Shown here one piece after another: positions 7,775-18,294 of a stretch of 20,530 bases of DNA. Under the pieces are notes generated by a model. That model saw only the letters and a program-made list of their open reading frames with translations, searched no databases and was not told the DNA's origin. The translations under genes and the position numbers were made by a program. Within the stretch, counting starts at the first letter, position 1. Each line of letters opens with the position of its first letter. The stretch is from Perkinsus marinus ATCC 50983 (taxonomy: Eukaryota; Perkinsozoa; Perkinsida; Perkinsidae), in assembly GCF_000006405.1 (NCBI RefSeq), contig NW_003216498.1, positions 513,503-534,032 on the forward strand. The letters are read 5' to 3'.

Positions 7775-9684
7775 ATGGACCATCCGCGACTGTTAGGAGT
7801 AGCATTGGTCTCTCTTGGCGTGGCTACACTGTGTGCCTTATCAAGGAAGCGGCGGAAACGACCACAGGACGTGAGTGCATCATCAACGTAGTGCGATCAG
7901 CATTTTCATTCGAATCAGCCATCGTCGGCAATAGCAGTAGTAGGGGACAGTTTTTGCGATATATTATGCAGACTAGAAGGGGATGATTTGCCACGGTGGG
8001 GGGAGGATGTGAGCCCAACGAGAACACTACTGCTTCCTGACACTCTCAATCGCCAGAGATTAGCCGAGGGAGTGGACATGGTTGCTGGTGGCTCCGCCTT
8101 GAATACAGCGATCTGGCTAAAATACTGCGACCCCTCCACACGCGTGAGCATCGTACGCACCTTTGGTCAGTATGATTTCGCTGGTAATAATAATACATAT
8201 AGAAATTGACTAAGTCAGGAATGCGCCTGTTGTGTAGGAAAGGTCCTTATGAAGCGCCTGAAGCAGAGTGGAGTAAAGGTAGTAGTATGCTAACATCTTG
8301 GGTAGCTTCGAATTCGAAGATCTTTTTAATGAGCTAGATCTCACTGGAAATTTCATGGAATTCTGTAAGTTACCGGCAATAACACATTTTATTCGGAGCA
8401 CTCTGTGGTACTGTTTGGTCGTGGGAGTTCCTCCTCTGCTAGGTGGCGCCCTTGAAGGGCATCGACCGTTATGATAGCGGCGTATGTGTATGCCTCTCGG
8501 GCAGGAAGGACCGAGCTTTCGTATCAAAACGTAACGACTAGTGCTTGTTGCTCTTCGAGAAAGGTTGTTCTTCTTTTAGGTGGTACTCTGGGTACTATGA
8601 CGTGTGCCAATATAGATATCGACTCCTTATTCAAGGGCGTCCCTACAGGTGAGGAAGGGTCCGCTCCCTAGTGGTCAAATGAGCTCCACCAGGCACCCCT
8701 CGTCATCTTCACTTGGCTGGCTATTATAACTGTAAAGGCCTTTGGCCGGATGTAACTGACCTGGTCAGGAGGGCAAAGAAGTGAGGCTTCGATCGACTCA
8801 ATTCCTTGAAGGCACTCTGGGGTGTTTCGGTGACAGAACTAGTCTCATCTAGCTGAGGAATCTTAGGTTACTCCGAGCATGATACAGAATAGGTCCATTC
8901 TTATACTAGTTTTGAAGACTCTGAAATTCTGAGTGGTGCCTATCACTAGCACTAGCGTCCTTGAAGCACTCATTCTTTTCAGTGATGGTTGTTCGGTCTC
9001 CCTCTCCCCTCAATTTGATGCTACGGGCGGGTGGGACGGAGGAGTAGGTGACATACTAGGCGGCATTGACGTAATCATATGCAACAAGGATGAAGCCCGG
9101 CATATAGCTGCCACCCTGAGCACACTCAAGGGAGGTATATCTTCCATCACTGTTATCACAGACATCCTTACCTGACAGATTCCGAGCCAACTTTGTTGGC
9201 ATTGGCCCGGCAGCAGTCGGTCGACCCTGCAGCTGAGGAGTACGCAGCTCATATACTGTACCATGGGTTGGCTTGTGGAAACCAGGGTAGGGCTTTCTGG
9301 TGGAGTTGTGGTGACACGTGGGAGATTGCCAGGCTTGAAGGTGGTGGTGACACTAGCTGATAAAGGAGCACTCCTTTCTTCCGCTCGAGGCGTCACGTAC
9401 TGTCCTGCTGTAGAGGTAATTGCGTGGTGATAGTTACTCACATGGTCACCAATTTTTGCCCTCCTTAGACTGATTGCGTTGATGCTTGTGGAGCTGGCGA
9501 TGCCTTTACTGCGGCTTTTCTGTCTTCCTGGATGAGGAATGAGGACGATGAGGAGTCGGCCCTACGAGAGGGTTGCCGAGCTGGTGGGAAATGCTTTCTG
9601 AATCGCGAGGAGAAGAAGTAGTGTACAGGTGCTCTGGCAGTGGGAGTAGCCGGGGGCTCTGTGACGCCGCCGACTGAAGCTTAA
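7775..9684 (+). CDS. PfkB-family carbohydrate/nucleoside kinase with N-terminal membrane segment
   Basis: The family phosphorylates sugars or nucleosides (ribokinase, adenosine kinase and relatives). Eleven exons: 7775-7870, 7919-8183, 8238-8278, 8443-8530, 8580-8648, 8693-8780, 8983-9134, 9179-9286, 9333-9415, 9469-9583, 9629-9684 (386 aa). Seen in order: AVVGDSFCDI (first strand), GGSALNTA (residues 89-96, substrate loop), SGVCVCLSG, HLHLAGYYN, SLSPQFDATGGWDGG, IICNKDEA, KVVVTLADKG, and the second PfkB signature DACGAGDAF with catalytic Asp341, then ACRAG-type helix and GGSVTPP. Residues 5-23 (RLLGVALVSLGVATLCALS) form a hydrophobic segment followed by RKRRKR, predicting an N-terminal signal anchor, unusual for this normally soluble family. 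The frame is open upstream of ATG 7775 but has no earlier ATG. Substrate cannot be assigned. Confidence 0.9.
8306..8319. repeat. 14 bp perfect palindrome in kinase intron 3
   Basis: CTTCGAATTCGAAG reads the same on both strands and lies in the 164 nt third intron (8279-8442) of the PfkB kinase gene. Flanking AGATCT hexamers follow in direct orientation. No function can be assigned. Confidence 0.5.
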
Positions 9685-9756
9685 GCTCTTTGATTCACTG
9701 CTTTGTCGTGTTGGGAGAAGGGTACTCTTTTTGAATTATCTTATCACTACTTTGAT

Positions 9757-10261
9757 ATGGGTAACTTCTGTGAGCGATCGATGGCCAGTGTGGACCCGAG
9801 TAATGACATCTTGACGGAGGAGGAGCATCGCTACGTCTTCGAGAAGGGTGGGTGCGATCCGGAGGTATCTTTGATAAATTCTTCGCTGTGCGTGTCAGAG
9901 ATGCAAGCACAGGCAGCGAAGGCGGTACAGGAAGGAGGTGCGAAGGAAGTCCATTGCGGGGCCTGTGGGAGAAACTTCGTGTCGATGTGAGGAGCTTGGT
10001 GGCAGCTTCCATGGACCGGGAGGCGCAGGTTCGATCCTCAGGTCCGGCACTTCCCTTTTCTGCCCAATATGTCGCCAACAATACCATCTACAATCACCAT
10101 TTTCTAGCGAGCTTGGCACTAGCACTAGCGACTATATCATTACTCAACAGCCACAGCATTACCAGCAGCAACAACTCACCCAACCTCAGCTCCTGATGAA
10201 GCCGGGCGAAGTGCTCCCCAACACTCCAGCTACCGCGGCCAGTTATTTCCTCCCGTCCTAG
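9757..10261 (+). CDS. Small zinc-ribbon protein with Gln-rich tail
   Basis: Exons 9757-9986 and 10042-10261 are joined across a 55 nt GTGAGG...CAG intron (149 aa). The splice brings together two Cys pairs, HCGACGRNF and FCPICRQQYH, as a probable treble-Cys zinc ribbon at about residues 68-92. The tail contains a Gln-rich run (QQPQHYQQQQ). The protein starts MGNFC; Gly2 and Cys5 could be lipid-modified, though the sequence lacks the Ser/Thr usually found at position 6 of N-myristoylation sites. ATG 9757 is only 72 bp after the kinase stop. An in-phase intron from about 9865 to 9913 would remove 15-17 residues and cannot be ruled out. I do not recognise a specific family. Confidence 0.65.
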
Positions 10262-10965
10262 TTCCATAATACTCACGTAGCCATTCGATAGTCTGTAGTT
10301 CAACTTTCGTTGCATGCCAGTGGCGGTGCTGAAGTTTTTCGAGTCTTCTGCTCACTTGAGTTTAGTAGTAGTAGGGAGAGACATTGGCAGGCGAGGTGAT
10401 GGGTCGCCTTACCAACAGTTGCCAACGCTGTTGCGGTCGTTAGCATCTGGGAGTGTATAAGGGAGTACTCAACGCAAAAGTGGGAGAAACAAAGCTGTTG
10501 CCACCGAGTACCGGCGACAGAGCACCTGAGCTCCCTCTAGTTAGATAGCGCGCTTTAGGGGGTTGAGGGATCTCTAACGGTCGAGCGTTCGTCTTCTGAA
10601 GCGATGGGTGGGACACCATCACAAAAACTCTTCTTGGTGACGTGGATGGATCAGTCGTCGTCTCCTCAGGCCATCGACACGAGTTTGGAGCCTGCTAGTT
10701 GGTTTGGGACAATTGCTACTGAGTATTCCTCTATCCTCGGTTGACTGTTATTTATGGACTTGCTTTATCGACCCGAATGGATGAATTCAACCCATCGGAC
10801 TAACACTGTTGCACATTATTTTTCAGAGAGTTCGGTTCATTTCGTACATGCCTCTTCATAAAGGCCCCTCGGAACAAGTCCATCCTCTCAAACTGTTCAA
10901 CTCAACACTTTGAAAATCATTTCAACGAGCATGTCCACATCACCACGAAACTGTGATGAAGCCAA
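10262..10965. other. Convergent 3' flanks, no gene seen
   Basis: These ~700 bp lie between the ends of the zinc-ribbon gene (plus) and the EF-hand gene (minus). I see only short unsupported frames, no RNA gene and no clear repeats. It presumably contains both 3' untranslated regions. Confidence 0.5.
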
Positions 10966-11382
10966 CTAGAAGTTCACCATAGCATAGTCGATGTACTCGG
11001 GGTAGGTAACTGAATGAAGTTATCACTTACCAACAACCCATAGGCCTTCTCACTCAAACCATCTTGGTTGACATCAACCTCACGAATCTGCACAAGTGAC
11101 CACAACAACTCACTTCCCCATCTCACAACAACATCAACCTACGAAAGCATCGAGCTCCTGTGGTCGGAGATCTCCAGTGTAGAGGCTCCTGATCTCTTGG
11201 GCATCAATCACCCCTGCTCAAGATGATAACCGTGCAGGAGGGACACTGTCACGACTACCGTCGGCGTCCTGGTCGAACTCATGGAAGTCCTTCTCGTATT
11301 CGGTGACGTCATCCTCGTCGGAGGTTGGTGACACGGAAGGGATGAACACCGTTAAGAGGAGGAGAAGGGTAGGCTTCCACAT
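10966..11382 (-). CDS. Secreted or ER two-EF-hand calcium-binding protein
   Basis: Four exons on the minus strand (11382-11259, 11213-11143, 11087-11054, 11009-10966) give 90 aa. Residues 1-20 (MWKPTLLLLLTVFIPSVSPT) are a good signal peptide. The splices rebuild two canonical EF-hand loops. Intron 1 restores DQDADGVIDAQE and intron 3 restores DVNQDGLITYPE, each with Asp/Asn at 1, 3 and 5, Gly at 6 and Glu at 12. This gives strong support to the model. The intervening TGDLRPQELDAFIREV is the usual inter-loop helix pair. The tail YIDYAMVNF has no KDEL-like retention signal, so secretion or another endomembrane location is as likely as the ER lumen. The gene follows calcineurin A on the same strand. 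Confidence 0.85.
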
Positions 11383-11902
11383 AATGGAAACAACAATAAA
11401 TATGAGAAAGCCGTCCCTTGGTGTTGAACCCGGGACTCTGAGGGTCTCAGCACGGCTGAAGTGACATAGGTAGGAACAGTTCATGCCAATGAAAAAGCTC
11501 TCTACCAAAACGTCTGTCTTTGTAACCCACAGTCCACCAGGTCAGCACTCACTTAGACCTTGTGGAAGGCATCTCGGATGAGGTCCCGACCCACCAATAC
11601 GCCCAATAGACCCGAGCCATGCCCATGTCCTCTCCATCAACACCACAACTGCGATGATCTCTGACCCAGGGCGTCGAGGTTGGTGTCTCCTCCTCGCCCC
11701 AAGGATCAACATTCCATTGACAACCCAAGCCAAGTCGAGACGGTGTCAATAATAGCTTCCATAAAATTCAATTACAAGAACAGTCGGGACGATTCCGCCG
11801 CTTCCAATTCGCTCCTCCTTCTCCGCCTAGTAGTAACCTTACACTAGTCCAGAGCGCCTCCATAGACCAGCAGACACAGAGCAAGTCCCAAGGGGTCCCT
11901 CA
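11383..11902. other. Spacer between calcineurin A and EF-hand genes
   Basis: About 520 bp between two minus-strand genes. It contains open but unconvincing frames. The minus-strand frame directly before the EF-hand ATG stays open without coding character. An in-phase splice could extend calcineurin to 11839. No promoter motif is recognisable. Confidence 0.4.
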
Positions 11903-14747
11903 TCACGACGATGATACTCCTCGATGGAAATGAGGTTGGCTATCGACTTCCTCCTCGGAGGGCATCCTCTCGTTCTCGAGATCCATCGCACGAGCCTTCG
12001 TGAATTTCTCCAGTTCACCCTGTAGCGCATCCCGACCCGACAAGAGGAGGCCAGGTGCCAACCTACGACGACCAACTGCCATACCACTCCTTCTACACTT
12101 TTACTACCTGTGCCCAGGACAGACGCCCTTGAGGCTGATGATGGTCTCGTTCTCCTCTCGCAAGGTCTTGAACATTAACATCATACGACTCACCTACGAA
12201 GCGCTCATTTTCCAAGTGCACCAATAGGGCTACTCTCACCGTCTGAATCTTCTTCCGCATTCGATCAGCCTTTTCCTTCGAGATCGCCTTACCGCTCGAT
12301 TCCGCTGCTCTACCTGACAGAACCACCCTCCACCTTAGCCTTCAAGACTGATATCAACAACATCAACAGCATTAACTACAACAAGGACCTGCCGAGTACA
12401 TCTACCGTTACTACTACTTTGTTCGATCACCTTAGCCCCCTCGGCCATCATGTGTTGATGTAGTCGAGCCGCTAACGATACCGACTTATTCTAATGACTG
12501 CCACGATGACCCCATCCCCATGCCCGTGTCGAGCCCACCTGTTCCTCAGTCAAACTCGAAAGCCGTGCCAACTTCAACTGTCGTATATCTGCTTCCGGTA
12601 AGTGTGGTAAATCCTCACCAGCAACGTCGGGCGCTCGAATGTACTGGAAGGTGTAATTAATTCGGAATAGGTTCGACCATACTCACATCACCAGACTCAT
12701 TCTGAGGGTTGAGTACATAGAAGAGCATCTCGGTGATTTTCTCAGCGACGAAAGGCATAGACCAAGCGAACACGTCCATGAAGTTGGGTAAATGATACCT
12801 GTAGAATGATGGATAACAACGGCATCATACAGGGCGTCTTACGGATGCTTGGAGTAGTTAAATTGGAGTATATTCAACGTGTTGTTCTCGAATTTCAATA
12901 CCGCACCCTGACCAACAACAACTGAATCGCATCAGGAGGCACCATCTGACAATAATAGAGACCACCTTATTGTTGTATACATCACAGTAGTTGGGAGCTG
13001 AGAAGATGGTGATGACCGAGGGGAAGCCTGTCACCTCATTCGTTCCTAAAAACACCGATACATCGTTAGCAACACTACGAACCATACATATGGTGAGCCC
13101 CTAGACGCCGGTGGGATAATTATGTGATAAACAGCTCAAGTGAGGGAACCCATCTCAATGCACTACGACGAGACGCAACTACGGGTTGATAATCTAATCA
13201 TTCCCGAGGCGTTCCTCCGCCAGTCTACACGCGAGGTACAAAAAAGTACGTAAGACTAGACCGAGGGAAGGGGGTAGTCTAACCGGAGAAGACGGCGCGT
13301 ATCAGAGAGTTCACGTCCATCACCCCACGTTCCTTCACTACTGTGCATTTTGTAGCCCTCCAGCTGGGCTTCATGGGCCCGGATAACCGATAATAACCTG
13401 TACAAAGAATAGAACCCGGATCGTCCGCGAGAAAATCCAGACATCTAACCGCCCTACGAATTCTTCCGCAAAAAATTTGTTGCCGCTTCATACGTATAGA
13501 AAAAACTACACCCACGCACCTACGACAGGATGGGTATCCCAACTACTACTACAACAACCGATGCCCACATCATTAGTAACAAATGATCTCCCCCTCGGCT
13601 TGAATACGGCAACGCCTTCCTTCTCTTCCTCAGGGTCGCTCCAGAGGATATCACTAAACGCCACGACAACGTGAGCAACCCCCCGCACTAGAATGCTGTA
13701 GGACTTACCAGAAGAGGCCTTGTCTAGGAGGCTCTTGAAAACGGTTGATTTTATCAAAGTCAGCGAGAGTGTTAAGTTCAGGGGACAAGCCACCATGAAT
13801 GCAAAGGAACTTATCTGAACGGGGAAAGGTCAACAGTACTAGGGGGAGATGATTACCATTAACAACAGCCGCCAACGGGAGGCTATCGAAGGACTCCATG
13901 AAAAGCTCATACACTGTTATATTATACTTATACCTAAACAACGACAACAATACGGCATCCAACAGGATCCCACAAATTAGGAAAATAAGGTCCAAAATGA
14001 AGCCTTCCCCGATAGAGCGGCCCTGAGCAGAATCTTACTCGCATTCATCTCGAAAGTTGAAAAAAGCAGTCATTTGTCGGCACTCGTGATTCCCGCGTAG
14101 TAACGTTATCGTCTTGGGGTAGTTGATCTTCAACGCATATCTTTTGACAATGGGCGAGTAGCATAAAACCGAGAGAGAATACCATTACAATAGCAGGAGG
14201 ACCTCTACACTGTAGCTTCCTCTGTCTACATAGTCCCCGAGGAACAGATATCTAATGAACACGTGAAAGTTGCATAAACTCTCTTGTGTTGTACTGAGTG
14301 GTTTCCGGGTCGCCACCGACTTGTAGTAATTTAATAAGGTCATAGTATCTACCAACACCGTCAATGTTCGAACTCTTTCCCCTTCTAGTACTGTCCATGT
14401 ATGTCCCCTACAACAGTGACGGGGTCCTTGACATGCACAACGTTGGCTTCTGCCGCACACAGCCTTATGAGCTCCTTCACTATTCGTGTGATGGATTCAA
14501 TGTAAAGTCTTCCTTCAGCGACCTGTCCTAGATAATGCATCGTCCAGGGGTTTCTTCTACTCACCAGATGCTTCCTGAGGCATCGCCAGTCGGGTGGGGC
14601 CTCCTCACCGTTGGGGAAGAGCAGTTCCGGTGTAAGCGGCTGAGCAGCAACAGCATGACTGTTGTCTTTTGACGACCCTACCGCACGAGGTGGCGGAGTT
14701 ACGGTATGAACTCGACGATCATGCAGCGGGTCTGCCAAGGGTTCCAT
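11903..14747 (-). CDS. Calcineurin A (PP2B serine/threonine phosphatase catalytic subunit)
   Basis: Ca/calmodulin-dependent phosphatase catalytic subunit, 569 aa. Exons, 5' to 3' on the minus strand: 14747-14392, 14348-14295, 14251-14189, 14140-14039, 13933-13857, 13814-13709, 13653-13569, 13519-13458, 13397-13342, 13045-12966, 12907-12843, 12798-12687, 12643-12539, 12484-12418, 12313-12240, 12193-12108, 12062-11903. All metal and catalytic motifs are present: GDIHG (114-118), GDYVDRG (142-148), LRGNHECR (Asn175, His176), CIHGGLSPE (His224), RAHEAQ (His310) and [12 protein letters not shown]. The calcineurin-specific B-subunit helix follows ([20 protein letters not shown]). Then come a basic calmodulin-binding stretch ([20 protein letters not shown], about 480-500) and an autoinhibitory-like segment ([13 protein letters not shown], 539-551). 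The frame is open upstream of ATG 14747 to about 14924. Intron 9 (296 nt) is an outlier. A B subunit is not in the window. Confidence 0.96.
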
Positions 14748-14978
14748 GCTCCTTATGATGAGGGAAATTAAATATTGAAAGCCTATTACTACTACTACAC
14801 TTGAGAAAATAATCTCTTCTGACAGCGGTCCCAGTGAAGAGCTGTTTTGCTCATTGCTGAGGTGTGACAAGTTATTCGGAATATTGTGTATATCAGCATA
14901 TACCTTCATAAGAGTGACCGACACTATGAGGGCCTCCCTAACTCAACAGGCGTTCTGGTAACTACTGGTGAAGTCCTT

Positions 14979-15209
14979 ATGGCCAGGTCGAATACTTCTC
15001 ATCCGTTCCCATCGGACAAGACGCACGAGGAGCGACTCTATGAGATACTTAAACAACACCCAGTGGCAATAATGGATACGATATGGTCATGTACAGCAGG
15101 TGTGGTCAGGGCATTAGCCTATACAGAATCGATAAGGGGTCTCCCCCCTGCAGTCAACTCCCTCTCCTCCCCAAGAGGGAATGCATCTCGACTGTCGCTT
15201 CGAGGTTAG
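14979..15209 (+). CDS. Hypothetical short frame, uncertain
   Basis: An open frame of 76 codons starts MARSNTSHPFPSDKTHEERL and continues with a helical-looking YEILKQHPVAIMDTIW. It is divergent from calcineurin A. I find no family, no homologous exon downstream and no supporting signal, and it may be part of the intergenic region. It is listed because the frame extends upstream to 14886 and its first 45 residues have protein-like composition. Confidence 0.22.
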   Translation: MARSNTSHPFPSDKTHEERLYEILKQHPVAIMDTIWSCTAGVVRALAYTESIRGLPPAVNSLSSPRGNASRLSLRG

Positions 15210-15802
15210 GGTTATACGCCCGCAACGACAGTTATGTAAGGTCTTGACAGGTTCCCATGCAACTGTTGTTTTCGTTGTCCCTAAGTTCGCTGGCTCTGGG
15301 CGGGCGAGAAACTTAAAAGCGCAAAAACCGTTAGTGTTCAATCGTTTCAGCTCACGTTGAGTGTACACGATGCTGCCTACTTTTACTTGGCTAGTACAAC
15401 TACCTGTGAGGGGTGAATGCACCTCGGTGCTCTCGAGGGAAGTTGGCGATGGTTAGAAGTATTTCTAAATCCCTTAGAAGTCAATTTCGCAGCTAAGGAC
15501 AGCAGTTTCGGGATAAAGTTCCATCATCGCTGCAGATAACAATCTAAGCAGCATTTTTCCACGATGATTTTCGCGGAGGATACTTTTGCGCAACGCGAAG
15601 GATTCGTTTACGTTTTATTGCACAATTCTAGCGGCGCTTAGCCGAGAGCGCAACTCGGAGTTAATGTCTTTACCAGTGAAATTGAGTTTCTCATTCGACC
15701 ACTGGTGCTAAATTGATGTCTCTATCCACGAATTTGATTTCCTTACTCGCTATTTTGGTAGACTCAATCACGCAATAGGTTTGTGAAAGGTGTGGTATTA
15801 TT
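15210..15802. other. Upstream region of otubain gene, no gene seen
   Basis: This ~590 bp stretch contains only short frames on both strands. Modest inverted repeats occur, for example ACCAGTG and CACTGGT about 30 bp apart near 15671-15708, and CCGAG/CTCGG near 15642-15659. No RNA gene or mobile element is recognised. It presumably holds the otubain promoter. Confidence 0.4.
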
Positions 15803-17112
15803 ATGGCGACCCCACAACCGACTGATGATGAGAGTAATACCCACAGGGCCTACAGGAGCAGCAAGCGCCAACACTCGAGTCCGTTGATTCAGTTCTGGCC
15901 CAACTGGCTGCTATAAGGGAGGAGGAATGTGCGTCCCTACCTCTAATATCATCACCAATCAGCGTAGTGGATTTCACCGAAAAGATCAGGAGTAGTGGTG
16001 GTAGGTCTGTATAGCCTGTCGAGGTGCTCAGATGTATCACAGCTCCTACCTCTTTCATTGTGAAACTGGAGTCTCTGCCGAAGGAGAGCAAAATAAGGCG
16101 AATACGGCCAGATGGGAATTGCTTCTATAGAGCATATGCTTGTGGGATCCTGCAGGTACATATGGCTAGTTTTCTCACATACTTGTGTTTGATCTATGTC
16201 TATGTGTGTGGATCTCGCAAAATTTTTCTTAGAATTTTGATATTTTCACCGACGCATGTTGTTGACCATGTGCATATCTTCGCGTACTGCCTACTTTCCT
16301 GCACTCTGAATATCAATTCGAACATGGTTATTTTGGAGTTTAGTGTCCCTCGTCTCAAAACGGACGAGCGTAATTTCCTCCCTCAGATCATCAAGGACCA
16401 CGGACAACAAACACTGCCTGACAACACAACACTGTCGGCTAGGTTCCGGACATTAGTCTCGAAAGAAGGTCTACAATGTTGCGAGGCGGCCGGCTACCCG
16501 AAGTGCTTTGCTGAAAGTTTTGTTGTTGGTGCTGACAGAATTCCTCAGATTCACCGTGGAGGACTTCATGGAAGCTTTCTTGGAGGAGATTGACAAACTT
16601 GATGACACTGGAACTACGGCAGCTGGCGAAATCAGCAGTGACAACGACGCTTATATAGTCACCTTCTTGAGGTATGAGTCGCCACAGTGAAGAGTTGTGA
16701 TGGGTCCTTCCAGATGCCTATCGAGTTCCGTGCTGAAGCTCCACCGTGAGGAGTATGCACCCTTCCTCAGTCCTGAGTACCCTACTATTGACCAATACTG
16801 TGCGACAGAGGTAGACCCTATGTATAGGGAGGCCGACCAGCTACCCATCGTAGCACTATCGCGGTATGAGGCCGACGACTACCTGTTGGCTTCAACAACG
16901 CCCCTTTATTAGGTTCCTCCAGTTCCCCGTGGAAATAGTTTACATCGATCAATCGCCAGAGACAACTCCAGGTGCATCAGTGTGACCATCCTTGGAATTG
17001 TTGACCTTCTCCTTTTTTCTCAGCCAAGCACACCTTCCCTCCCACCAACCCCCTCAATTTGCCAACAGTACGACTGCTATACCGCCCTGGTCATTACGAT
17101 CTACTTGTGTAA
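15803..17112 (+). CDS. Otubain-type deubiquitinase (OTU family, peptidase C65)
   Basis: The family cleaves ubiquitin chains with a Cys protease triad. Eight exons (15803-15833, 15893-15991, 16043-16155, 16339-16502, 16549-16671, 16714-16863, 16913-16971, 17024-17112) give 275 aa; human OTUB1 is 271. Seen in order: an N-terminal helix REEECASLPLIS; RIRPDGNCFYRAY with Asp67 and catalytic Cys70; CEAAGYPKFTVEDFMEAFLE; REEYAPFL; TEVDPMYREADQLPIVALS; EIVYIDQSP; and the terminal LLYRPGHYDLLV with catalytic His270 and Asp272 just before the stop. The GYPK-FTVEDF and RLLYRPGHYD contexts are intact only across the proposed splices, which supports them. Intron 3 (183 nt) is longer than the rest. The 31 nt first exon is the weakest part of the model. 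Confidence 0.92.
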
Positions 17113-17200
17113 GCAACTGTCGTTTCCACTCGAGTAAGGTCTTGGGTTCCTCCTTGCTGATGGTAACCGAGTGTCACAAGTTCCTTTCATCAATCTTCGC

Positions 17201-18165
17201 ATGGAATACTCACAGTCCAGCTGCGAGCGAAGGTACTATCGAGACGAGAAAGAACCACCGTGTGAGGTAGGCTCTCCAATTCACCCTCGACAAGGGGCAT
17301 TCTGTTGTCGCGAAATACGTGTGCTTCAATGAACCATCGTGTTGATTGTATTCAGACTGCAATGCCCGCCTGGCCGCTCAACGAAGGTTCCACAAGCTAC
17401 TATGATGATCATCCGAGCGACCGATTACAACGCCGCCAAGAGGTGTGTGCCAGGGCACGTGATGAGACCATCAAGATAATGAGTTACCGTCAAATACAAC
17501 GGGAAGCGGTATCGACATTGCCGGTGCCTACGGGAATCGCTTTCGAATTGTCGGTGTAGGTTAAAGAGGAAATGCTGCGGCACAGGACCCTCGACCTAAT
17601 GGAGAGTGCCCAGGCCACGTAAGTTCACGCGCATTCGAAATCATACGTAAATTCGGCAGTCATGAGAGGAACACTCGGTGGGGTGACAAACTGAGGGCAT
17701 CTCCGTTCGCGACGAACTTGGTGATGCAGCTTGAGCATGCACAGCACCTCGCTGAGGAGAGGGAGTTGGTGAGAGAACTCTTTTCGATAGAAGACAGGTC
17801 AGAGGGAATGCACTCAGGCTGATAAGCGAGAAGCGCGAGAGGAATACATCAGACATCGTGATAAACGTAATATGATGTTCAAGAAGGCCGTAGCCGATAG
17901 CGATCTCGTATGCATGCTGAGAAGGTTAGTGATTGGTGGTTCAATAGGAGTGATGGTCGTTGATCAGGGAGAAAAGGTTGCTTCTGGAGAATGAGCGGAG
18001 ATTAGCTGCTGCATGCACTGTGGAAAGAACTAACGCTAAGGTTGACCAGATACTCGAGGAGCGGCGACAGAAGGTGAGTATGATGAAGAGAGAGTGACTG
18101 AGTGGTGGTACTTGTAGGAAATTGAGATGCAAGAACGCCTTCTACGAAGGACAATATCACCATGA
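17201..18165 (+). CDS. Hypothetical charged coiled-coil protein
   Basis: Seven exons (17201-17266, 17356-17508, 17560-17618, 17660-17768, 17818-17924, 17968-18073, 18118-18165) join in phase to encode 215 aa. From about residue 50 the sequence is almost entirely charged helix, rich in Arg and Glu (RLQRRQEVCARARDETIK, QHLAEEREL, KREAREEYIRHRDKR, RLLLENERRLAAA, QILEERRQKEIEMQERLL). It is therefore likely a coiled coil. The N-terminus (MEYSQSSCERRYYRDEKEPP) is not helical. I recognise no specific family; axonemal and centrosomal proteins often look like this, but that is only suggestive. It starts 88 bp after the otubain stop on the same strand. Six introns of 41-89 nt support a real gene. An alternative start is the ATG at about 17329. 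Confidence 0.7.
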
Positions 18166-18294
18166 ACAAGGAATGATATAGTCCATTTTATTAACCTTGC
18201 TGTTGAATCGTGCGTCTTGAGTTCGCTAAGTGACTAACCTGTACAGAATGAATGAAACGGACGCGGTTGCTGTCGTGCAACTGTTGTAGTTCAT

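Noticed and set aside
8800-8925. Possible fourth copy of the ~115 nt element in a kinase intron (AGCTGAGGAATC ... CGAGCATGATA)
   Set aside because: Only the short core resembles the other copies. The left half does not align convincingly.
11425-11450. Minus-strand CGGGTTCAACACC resembling a tRNA T arm upstream of the EF-hand gene
   Set aside because: The T stem does not pair and no anticodon or acceptor arm is found.
12093-12326. Minus-strand continuous frame through calcineurin exon 15, intron 15 and exon 16
   Set aside because: Splicing at 12239/12194 gives a much better match to the calcineurin calmodulin-binding region than read-through.
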